DNA of 64,000 bases from a virus. The stretch covers positions 25,267-89,266 of IMG/VR virus record IMGVR_UViG_3300021598_001271; one strand, written 5' to 3'. Shown here in pieces: positions 52,946 to 61,900 of this stretch. Position 1 is the first letter of the stretch. The number at the start of each line of letters is the position of its first letter. Made by a program: the position numbers and the translations under genes. The notes below the pieces were generated by a model. It had not been told where the DNA came from. It was given only the letters and a program-made list of their open reading frames with translations, and searched no databases.

Positions 52946-55900
52946 GAATAACGGTCATTATGATTTTATCGAAATCGGTACCTCAGATTTTGACACATTA
53001 ATTGAATTGTCCGATGATAACACTGTTGGTCTAAGTATTGAACCAATAAGATATTATTTGGATAGATTACCAAATAAAAAAAATGTAAAAAAATTACAGG
53101 TTGCCATCTCTGATAACGATGGTCATCTTGATATCTACTATATCCCCGATGATAAAATACAAGAACACTCTTTACCTTGGTGGGTTAGAGGTAGTAATAG
53201 TATTAACAACCCTCATCCTTTTACAATTAAAGAAATCGGTGAAGAATTATATAACTCTATAGTAACAATAGACAGAGTACCCACAATTTCTTGGGATACT
53301 TTAGTTAAACAAGAAAACATTCAATCTATTGATTATTTAAAAATTGATACTGAAGGTTTTGACCACGTCATTTTAAAAGATTATTTAAAAACTTGTGAAA
53401 CTAATCCAAAATTATTAGCAAATAAAATAAAATTTGAGTGTCATAAGGAAGTTTCAAATTTAGAGGAGATTGAAAAATTAATTCCTAAGTTTAAAAATTA
53501 CTTTATTGAAAGACACGAAAGTGATATTACTCTAACAAAAGTTAAAATACCTAGAATAATTCATCAGACTTTTAAGAGTGAAAACTTACCTGAAGAATTA
53601 AAAGGATGGGTTGAGGAATTAAAGAGTCGTAACCCTGAATTTGAATATAGATTCTATAATGATGAAGATTGTATTAATTTTATCAAAGATAATTACGATG
53701 AGGAAACTCTTAACGAATATCTTTCAATTAACCCTTCTTACGGTTCTTGTAGAGCAGACTACTTTAGATACCTATTAATGTATAAAGTTGGTGGTGTTTA
53801 TTTAGACATTAAAAGTTTTGCAAACACACCTTTAAAATATATTATTAAACCTACCGATGAATATATCTTAACTCATTGGGAAGGTAGGGATTGGTCAGAG
53901 GAGTTAAACTACTATCACGGAGAATTCCAAAACTGGCAAATTATAAGTGCACCTGGTCATCCATTTTTAAAAAAGACTATTGAGATAGTTAAGGAAAACA
54001 TCAAAAACTATAAAGGTGAGATGGGTAAACAATCTGTATTACGTTTAACAGGACCTATTGTTTATAGTAAAGCAATCCTATCATTATTAGATAAACATAA
54101 AATAGACTCACCTGACTCTCCTGTAAGAGAATTTAAAATCTCAGAAGAGTTAGGTATGACTTATAGAATATCCCTTAAACATCAACATTTAATATACGGC
54201 CATAATGCAAGTGAAGATGAACCAATTATCCTGAAAAAAACAAAGGATAAAAAAGCATATGTATTATATGCAACAGATTCATATTTGGATGTCGTAACTT
54301 CTTGTGCAAAATCAATACGAGAATTTAGTGACTTACCAATTTATGTGTATATGTTAAATTCTGTTTCAGTTGTAGATGTTCCTAATACAAAAACAATACA
54401 ATGGTATTGTAAAATAAATTCAGATAACAATCTATATAAAAAATCGGGAGATAACTTTTTTATAGATAGAGGTAATCGAACAATTTATGACATATTAATT
54501 CAACGTCCATTAATCACTAAAAATGTGTTAGAGAATTATGTTGAGACGGTTGCTTATGTTGACAGTGATTCAATTGCAACCCCATATGTTGATAGAATTT
54601 TCGATATGTACGACAATACCTCAACATTCCCTTACTTTGTTGAGGGGATATACGACTACTTACATATAGATGGTAGAGGAGGTGCTGATAGTAGAGATGA
54701 TTTAAGCACAACTTTAGAACATCCTGCTTGTGAACTATTTAATGTTGACCAATATGTTAGACAAGAATATCGTCAAACAGGTTATTATGTTGCAGGACAA
54801 AATACCATAGATTTCTTAGACGAATGGTATTGGATGTGTATTAACCCAAAAGTTTTAAACGACTTTAAGTTATATGCTCCTTATCACGAAGAAACCATTG
54901 TTAACATATTATTGTGGAAGAATAAAATTTTTAAAGGATTACCTTATTGTTATATTAATGGTAGTTCTGATATGGTTGATAGAGTTTATAATGAATTTAA
55001 TTTTAATGGTGTTTCTAATCATATTTCAAATTGGGTTAGAACTCCTTCAAATTTAAATGATTTATTATTTTATCACGGAGAGAAAAGAATAAACGTTATG
55101 AATGAAATGATAGACAAAATCAAATCATATAATAACGTACCTAAAAAATTAAAAGTTTTATTCTTAGCACCACACCTTTCAACAGGTGGTATGCCATCAT
55201 TCTTACTGAAAAGAATCGAGTCATTACAAAAATATTCAGACCTACTTGAATTGTTTGTAGTTGAGTATTCAAACCATTCTGACTATTACGTAGTTCAAAA
55301 AAATATGATTAAGGAAATTATTCCTAGTTCTAACTTTTGGACCCTTGGTAGTGATAAAACAGAATTACTAAAGATTATTAAGAATAACAATATTGATATC
55401 ATTCATATCGATGACGTTATTGAGGAATTAGACATTTATAACCCAATACCTAAAGAACTACTTGAAGGTCTATATTCAAAAGATAGAACTTGGAGAATTG
55501 TTGAGACTTGTCATAACGTATCATTTAGACCTGATTTGTCTAAAATGTTACATCCTGAGGCTTACGCTTACTGTACACCATATCACGAACAAGTAACATT
55601 TAAAGAGTTACCTTCATACGGTGAAACAATGTTATTTCCAATAGAGTACAATCCTATCACCAATGAAGAAAAACTAAACGCAAAACAACAATTAGGATTT
55701 GACTTAAATAAAGTACACGTAGTTAATGTTGGCCTTTGGACTAGAGGTAAAAACCAAGGAGAAGGTGTTGAATTAGCAAAATCATTAATTAATTCAAACC
55801 CTGAAATACATTTTCATTTTGTTGGTAATCAAGCACCTAATTTTGAAGAGTATTGGTCCCCTATTATGAAATCAATTCCTAAAAACGTAACAGTTTGGGG

Positions 55901-57308
55901 TGAGAGGTCGGACGCTAAAACATTTATGATGGCTGCAGATGTTTTTATGTTTAATTCAACTTGGGAATGTAATCCTTTAGTATTAAGGGAAGCGGCTTCA
56001 TATGGATTAAAAATATTATCAAGAAATTTACCTCAATATATGGATATGTTTACACCATATATAACTGAGATTGATGAAAATATAAAATCAACTAAAGATA
56101 AGTTACTTAATCTAATTAAATCAAACATTAGTTATAAAATTCCACAAGGCGAATTTGAGTCTTTTGGTGAACAATATTTTAACTTCTATAATAAAGTAAA
56201 AACTTTAGAAATTAAAAAACAAAAAGTATCAAACATTAATACTCAAATTATTCAACATTATGTGAATCAACCTTATTTTGAAATTAAAGGTAGTTCAGAT
56301 AAAATTTTTAACGTTAAATTCTTTGATGAGATAAATTATTGTCATTATGAAAATAATTTACCCGCAAATCATTGGGTCAAATTAAATAGACAATATTTTA
56401 CTAAATGGAGAACTGAGGTTTGGGAAGATAACGAATTAATTTATAATAACACTTTAGACTTTACAGGTAAGAGAGTTTACATCGCATTAGACAGTAAATC
56501 TTTAGGTGATTCAATATCTTGGATGCCGTACATTTTAGAGTTTAAAAATAAGCACAATTGTCATTTAATTGTTTCAACATTTTGGAATAAATTATTTAAA
56601 AAATCTTACCCTGAACTTGAATTTGTAGAACCAGGTGTTACGGTAAATAATTTAAATGGTATGTATAAATTAGGATGGTTTTATAATTCAGATTACGAAC
56701 CTGAAATACCTAACACAATACCATTACAAAAAACCGCAACAAATATTTTAGGATTAGAGTTTAAGGAAATTTTACCTAAAATTGATTTTACACCAAAATC
56801 CAATCCTTTTAAAGAAAAATATGTTACAATTGCAAATGAATCTACATCAGGATTAAAGTATTGGAATAATCCAAACGGATGGCAAGAATTAGTTAATTAC
56901 TTAGTAGATAAGGGATACAGAGTAATCAATGTATCTAAAAATGGTGACACATTAAAAAATGTTACAAAATTAAAAGACACTTCAATCGAAAATACAATGA
57001 ATGTGATTCATCATAGTGAATTTTTCATAGGTTTATCAAGTGGGTTGTCTTGGTTATCTTGGGGTATTGGTAAACACGTAGTTATGATTTCTAACTTTAC
57101 TGAACCTGACCACGAATTTACAATAAACTGCACAAGAATAACAAATCCATCAGTATGTAATGGTTGTTGGAACAACCCTAAATTCAAATTTGATAAGGGA
57201 GATTGGTATTGGTGTCCTGAACATAAGAACACCCCAAGACAATTTGAATGTCACAAATCAATTACATCTGAAATGGTTATAAATTCAATACAACACTTAA
57301 TAAAATGA
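52944..57308 (+). CDS. Five-domain glycosyltransferase polyprotein, 1454 aa
   Basis: Domains in order. (1) 1-190, FkbM-like methyltransferase, FIEIGTSDFDTLIEL and YLKIDTEGFD. (2) 200-400, GT32-like, PRIIHQTF and GGVYLDIKSF (Lys in place of the second Asp of D-x-D). (3) 425-730, GT8-like, AYVDSDSIATPYVD. (4) 735-1060, GT4-like, LAPHLSTGGMPSFLLKRI and GLWTRGKNQGEG. (5) 1090-1454, a domain like autotransporter heptosyltransferases (TibC/Aah), with CNGCWNN, WYWCPEH and FECHKS, four Cys as in the iron finger. Such fusions could build and attach a glycan in a single chain. Located between two Thr-rich fibre gene groups, which are likely acceptors. Followed with a 4-base overlap by another FkbM methyltransferase. 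Confidence 0.85.
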   Translation: MNNGHYDFIEIGTSDFDTLIELSDDNTVGLSIEPIRYYLDRLPNKKNVKKLQVAISDNDGHLDIYYIPDDKIQEHSLPWWVRGSNSINNPHPFTIKEIGEELYNSIVTIDRVPTISWDTLVKQENIQSIDYLKIDTEGFDHVILKDYLKTCETNPKLLANKIKFECHKEVSNLEEIEKLIPKFKNYFIERHESDITLTKVKIPRIIHQTFKSENLPEELKGWVEELKSRNPEFEYRFYNDEDCINFIKDNYDEETLNEYLSINPSYGSCRADYFRYLLMYKVGGVYLDIKSFANTPLKYIIKPTDEYILTHWEGRDWSEELNYYHGEFQNWQIISAPGHPFLKKTIEIVKENIKNYKGEMGKQSVLRLTGPIVYSKAILSLLDKHKIDSPDSPVREFKISEELGMTYRISLKHQHLIYGHNASEDEPIILKKTKDKKAYVLYATDSYLDVVTSCAKSIREFSDLPIYVYMLNSVSVVDVPNTKTIQWYCKINSDNNLYKKSGDNFFIDRGNRTIYDILIQRPLITKNVLENYVETVAYVDSDSIATPYVDRIFDMYDNTSTFPYFVEGIYDYLHIDGRGGADSRDDLSTTLEHPACELFNVDQYVRQEYRQTGYYVAGQNTIDFLDEWYWMCINPKVLNDFKLYAPYHEETIVNILLWKNKIFKGLPYCYINGSSDMVDRVYNEFNFNGVSNHISNWVRTPSNLNDLLFYHGEKRINVMNEMIDKIKSYNNVPKKLKVLFLAPHLSTGGMPSFLLKRIESLQKYSDLLELFVVEYSNHSDYYVVQKNMIKEIIPSSNFWTLGSDKTELLKIIKNNNIDIIHIDDVIEELDIYNPIPKELLEGLYSKDRTWRIVETCHNVSFRPDLSKMLHPEAYAYCTPYHEQVTFKELPSYGETMLFPIEYNPITNEEKLNAKQQLGFDLNKVHVVNVGLWTRGKNQGEGVELAKSLINSNPEIHFHFVGNQAPNFEEYWSPIMKSIPKNVTVWGERSDAKTFMMAADVFMFNSTWECNPLVLREAASYGLKILSRNLPQYMDMFTPYITEIDENIKSTKDKLLNLIKSNISYKIPQGEFESFGEQYFNFYNKVKTLEIKKQKVSNINTQIIQHYVNQPYFEIKGSSDKIFNVKFFDEINYCHYENNLPANHWVKLNRQYFTKWRTEVWEDNELIYNNTLDFTGKRVYIALDSKSLGDSISWMPYILEFKNKHNCHLIVSTFWNKLFKKSYPELEFVEPGVTVNNLNGMYKLGWFYNSDYEPEIPNTIPLQKTATNILGLEFKEILPKIDFTPKSNPFKEKYVTIANESTSGLKYWNNPNGWQELVNYLVDKGYRVINVSKNGDTLKNVTKLKDTSIENTMNVIHHSEFFIGLSSGLSWLSWGIGKHVVMISNFTEPDHEFTINCTRITNPSVCNGCWNNPKFKFDKGDWYWCPEHKNTPRQFECHKSITSEMVINSIQHLIK

Positions 57309-57982
57309 ACTTAGAAAATTTTAACTGGGGATGGATGAATAATTCCGAAGAAGGATTGGTTCACAAACATCACATAACGTTTGAAACGTTTGAACATAAA
57401 ATGTATGAAAAGGTATTTGAGGTAGAAGAAGGTGACATCGTATTAGATATCGGTGCCAGTGTAGGTTCATTTACTTATTCAATACTTGATAAAAACCCTA
57501 AACACGTATATTGTGTAGAACCTAGTGAATTGGAGTTTCCAACGTTAATTTCAAACACAATAGGTTATCCTGTCACCCCAATTTTAAAAGGTATTTCAAA
57601 TACTAACACATATGTTGATGTAGAACATCTATATGATAATAAATCAAAGATGGAAGGTATGACTTTTAAACGGTTAGTGGAATTATATAACTTAGAAAAA
57701 ATAGATTTCCTTAAAACGGATTGTGAGGGCGGAGAATATGATATTTTCAATGATGAAAACATTGATTATATTAAAAATAATATAAAAAAAATAGTAGGTG
57801 AATGGCATTTAGGAAGTCCTGAACTTAAAGAAAAGTTTAGAAATTTTAGAGACAAATATCTCTCACAATTCAATAATATTGAGGTCTATTCTGTAGATGA
57901 TTTTAACATTAAATGGGATTTATGGAATGACCACTTTATTGAATACTATGGTGAAGTATTAATTTATATAGATAATCGTTAA
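57305..57982 (+). CDS. FkbM-family methyltransferase
   Basis: 225 residues. VLDIGASVGSFTYSIL (SAM motif, about 46-61), VYCVEPSELEF and FLKTDCEGGEYDIF are typical of FkbM methyltransferases, which commonly O-methylate sugars. Overlaps the end of the glycosyltransferase gene (ATGA), hence probably acts on the same glycan. It is more canonical than the N-terminal domain of the neighbour. Confidence 0.85.
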   Translation: MNLENFNWGWMNNSEEGLVHKHHITFETFEHKMYEKVFEVEEGDIVLDIGASVGSFTYSILDKNPKHVYCVEPSELEFPTLISNTIGYPVTPILKGISNTNTYVDVEHLYDNKSKMEGMTFKRLVELYNLEKIDFLKTDCEGGEYDIFNDENIDYIKNNIKKIVGEWHLGSPELKEKFRNFRDKYLSQFNNIEVYSVDDFNIKWDLWNDHFIEYYGEVLIYIDNR

Positions 57983-57984
57983 TT

Positions 57985-58356
57985 ATGAAAATAGAAGTAT
58001 CAATTGGTGAGATAGTAGATAAACTATCAATACTCAGAATTAAAAAGAATAATATCTCAGATTCTGAAAAATTAAAAAATGTCACGACTGAATATGATTA
58101 TTTATATTCAATTGTTTTTGACGAATTAAAAATAGAAGAAAGTGATTTTTATAACTTAGTTTTAATTAATGAAAAACTTTGGGATATTGAAGATAAATTA
58201 AGGGATAAAGAAAGAGATAAGTCTTTTGATAATGATTTCATAGAATTAGCTCGTTCTGTATACTTTACCAATGATAAAAGAGCCGAAATAAAAAAAGATA
58301 TTAACTTAAAATACGGTTCTTTATTTGTTGAAGAAAAATCATACAAAGAATATTAA
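57985..58356 (+). CDS. DUF6165-like protein, 123 aa
   Basis: MKIEVSIGEIVDKLSILRIK begins with the S-x-GE-hydrophobic-DK-L-S/T-IL-IK signature of the DUF6165 family; the rest is helical. I recall such proteins near glycosyltransferase genes. Two bases after the FkbM gene, one base before the oxygenase. Function unknown. Confidence 0.7.
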   Translation: MKIEVSIGEIVDKLSILRIKKNNISDSEKLKNVTTEYDYLYSIVFDELKIEESDFYNLVLINEKLWDIEDKLRDKERDKSFDNDFIELARSVYFTNDKRAEIKKDINLKYGSLFVEEKSYKEY

Positions 58357-58357
58357 T

Positions 58358-58942
58358 ATGAATTTTACAAAACCTAATAACGACCCTCAAAACTATTATT
58401 GGTGGAGTGAGGGATTTTCTCAAGATGAATTAAGAAAGATTTATTCAGATTTAGAATCAATTCCTTTTCAACAAGCAACAACAATTGGTGCAAGTGAGGA
58501 TGATACAATTAAAGAAATACGAAGTTCATCAATTAAATGGATTCCAAAAACACAAGAGTGGAATTGGTTGTATGAAAAATTAATGAATATGGCGGTAGAA
58601 GCTAATTCTATATGGAATTTTGATTTAATATCCGCAGATGAATTAATTCAATACACTGAATATTATGACGTAGAAGGTGGTCACTATGATTGGCACCAAG
58701 ATATAGGTCCTGGTGACGCCTCTAAAAGAAAAGTTTCAATAACGGTACAATTATCAGAATCAGATGAATATGATGGCGGTGATTTAGAAATTTGGCAAGG
58801 AGGTAAATCATATATAACTGCTCAAAGAGGAGCGGGAGTTGTATTTGTGTTCCCGAGTTATATGATGCACAGAGTAACAAAAGTTACTAAAGGTACTCGA
58901 AGGAGTTTTGTCTTATGGGTAGGTGGTAGTCACTACAAATAA
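58358..58942 (+). CDS. 2OG-Fe(II) dioxygenase (prolyl 4-hydroxylase-like)
   Basis: 194 residues from the ATG at 58358, directly after the DUF6165 stop. The double-stranded beta-helix motifs are visible: HYDWHQD (H-x-D), LSESDEYDGGDLEIW, and MHRVTKVTKGTRRSFVLWV (distal His and 2OG-binding Arg). Family enzymes hydroxylate proline, lysine or other residues with iron, O2 and 2-oxoglutarate. The neighbouring collagen-like fibre at 58980-64000 is an attractive substrate, as in eukaryotic and giant-virus collagen systems. It ends at a terminator shared with the collagen-like gene. Confidence 0.85.
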   Translation: MNFTKPNNDPQNYYWWSEGFSQDELRKIYSDLESIPFQQATTIGASEDDTIKEIRSSSIKWIPKTQEWNWLYEKLMNMAVEANSIWNFDLISADELIQYTEYYDVEGGHYDWHQDIGPGDASKRKVSITVQLSESDEYDGGDLEIWQGGKSYITAQRGAGVVFVFPSYMMHRVTKVTKGTRRSFVLWVGGSHYK

Positions 58943-58974
58943 AAAAGGGAGATTAATTAAAATCTCCCTTTTTT
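58941..58974. terminator. Bidirectional terminator between oxygenase and collagen-like gene
   Basis: A 14-bp stem AAAAAAGGGAGATT/AATCTCCCTTTTTT (58941-58954 and 58961-58974), ending in T on both strands. It serves both convergent transcripts. Confidence 0.9.
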
Positions 58975-58979
58975 ATGTC

Positions 58980-61900
58980 TTATGAGGTACAACCTCTTGT
59001 TACTTTAAATGTGTAACTAAATTTAACCGTACCTCCAATACTTAAATTAGTCGTATTAAATCCTAATACAAATAATGTATCACAAGGTTCTAATGTATCT
59101 CCAATAGTGTATGATGTGTTGAAACAAACGACACCAGTTGCATTACTAAAAGCTTCTGAAGTATCCGCTAAATGTGTCACAGTTACAGGGTCAATACTTG
59201 CTGCGTCCGCACAACTAAATCGACCTATAGCACAACCGAATAGATTACTCGAATCGGCCCCTGTACATTGAGCAATACCACAAACTTCTATTACATCACC
59301 ATTATAAAGGTACCAAGGACAAGGTATTCCTACGTTAACGTATTGAGCATCAATTGGGTCTGTTTTTTCTCTAGCAAGTGCCGTTGGGATGTTTAAAGTA
59401 CAAGAGTCCCATCCGCAAGTTCTATCCCCAACCCAATAAACAACACTATTTTGATTAGGTTCTTCTTCAAAAGCTCCTGAGTGTGACGCAATAACCCATT
59501 TTTGACCAAGAGTAACATTAGCCTGACCTCCACCTGCGTCGGTAACATTAACACAAGTTCCTACAAAGTTAACAGATGTCGCAGTACCAACTACGGTAGT
59601 ACCTTCATCTTTAATCGAGATGGAGCCACCTCCACCACCGCCTGATGTACCAGATGTTCCTGATGTACCTGTAGGTCCTGGAGGTCCTGGAGGTCCTACT
59701 ATGGTTGCTCCTGATGTACCACTTGTACCTGATGTACCGTTAGAACCTGGTGTTCCATTAGTACCTGGTGTACCGTTAACCCCCGATGTTCCTGAAGTTC
59801 CTCTTGTACCTGAAGTTCCGCTTGTTCCCGACGTACCCGAAGTTCCTGGAGTACCAGGACCACCATTAACACCTGAAGTACCTGATGTTCCACTTGTACC
59901 TGATGTACCTGGAGTACCAGGACCACCATTAACACCCGAAGTTCCCGAAGTTCCTCTTGTGCCTGATGTACCCGAAGTTCCACTTGTACCTGATGTACCT
60001 GGAGTACCAGGTCCACCATTAACACCTGATGTACCACTTGTACCTGAAGTTCCACTTGTTCCTGGAGTTCCTGGACTACCATTAGCACCTGATGTACCAC
60101 TTGTACCTGAAGTACCATTAACTCCCGATGTTCCTGAAGTTCCACTTGTTCCTGGAGTTCCTGGACTACCATTAGCACCTGATGTACCACTTGTACCTGA
60201 CGTACCGTTTACACCTGAAGTACCGCTTGTACCTGATGTTCCTGGAGTACCAGGAGTACCATTAATACCTGACGTACCTGATGTTCCTCTTGTACCCGAA
60301 GTTCCTGAAGTTCCTGAAGTTCCGCTAGTACCATTAACTCCTGAAGTTCCACTTGTCCCTGATGTACCGTTTACACCCGATGTTCCTGAAGTTCCACTTG
60401 TACCATTAACTCCTGAAGTACCGCTAGTACCTGACGTACCTGGAGTACCAGGAGTTCCATTAATACCTGAAGTTCCTGAAGTACCTCTTGTTCCTGAAGT
60501 TCCGCTAGTACCTGATGTACCGTTGATACCTGAAGTTCCGCTAGTTCCTGAAGTTCCGCTTGTTCCTGAAGCTCCGTCAACACCACTAGTACCTGAAGTT
60601 CCACTTGTTCCATTCACTCCTGAAGTACCACTAGTACCTGAAGTTCCGTTGATACCTGATGTTCCTGAAGTTCCACTTGTACCATTAACTCCTGAAGTAC
60701 CGCTAGTACCTGATGTACCATTTACTCCTGAAGTTCCTGAAGTACCTCTTGTTCCTGATGTACCACTTGTACCACTTGTTCCACTTGTTCCATTAACACC
60801 TGATGTTCCAGACGTGCCCGTAGTTCCTGATGTTCCACTTGTTCCATTGACTCCTGAAGTACCACTAGTTCCTGATGTACCATTAACCCCTGAAGTTCCT
60901 GATGTTCCATTAACTCCTGATGTTCCACTAGTTCCTGTTGTACCGCTAGTACCCGAAGTTCCGTTGATACCTGATGTTCCTGAGGTTCCGCTAGTACCAT
61001 TCACTCCACTTGTACCTGAAGTACCTGTTGTACCACTAGTTCCTGAAGTACCATTTACTCCTGAAGTTCCTGAAGTTCCATTTACTCCTGATGTTCCTGA
61101 AGTACCTCTTGTTCCTGATGTACCACTTGTACCTGATGTACCACTTGTTCCTGAAGTTCCGTTAACGCCTGATGTTCCTGATGTACCGTTTACCCCCGAT
61201 GTTCCACTTGTACCAGAAGTACCCGAAGCTCCGTCAACACCACTAGTACCTGAAGTTCCACTTGTTCCATTTACACCGCTAGTACCTGAAGTACCTGTTG
61301 TTCCTGATGTACCTGAAGTTCCATTTATACCACTAGTACCTGATGTTCCTGTAGTACCTGAAGTTCCACTTGTTCCGTTAACACCTGAAGTTCCTGATGT
61401 TCCTCTTGTTCCTGATGTTCCGCTCGTTCCTGAAGTACCACTAGTTCCGTTAACACCTGAAGTTCCTGAGGTACCTGTTGTTCCTGAGGTACCTGAAGTT
61501 CCGTTGATACCTGAAGTTCCACTTGTACCTGTTGTACCACTAGTTCCTGACGTACCGTTAACTCCTGATGTGCCTGAAGTTCCAGTGGTTCCTGATGTTC
61601 CACTTGTTCCGTTTATACCACTTGTACCTGAAGTACCCGTAGTTCCGCTTGTTCCTGAAGTTCCGTTGATACCTGATGTGCCTGATGTTCCACTTGTTCC
61701 ATTTACACCGCTAGTACCTGACGTACCTGTAGTTCCAGATGTACCTGAAGTTCCATTAACACCTGATGTTCCTGACGTACCTCTTGTACCTGAGGTACCA
61801 CTAGTTCCTGAAGTTCCTGTCGTACCACTAGTTCCTGAAGTTCCATTAATTCCAGACGTACCTGACGTCCCTGTAGTTCCTGAAGTTCCACTTGTTCCAT

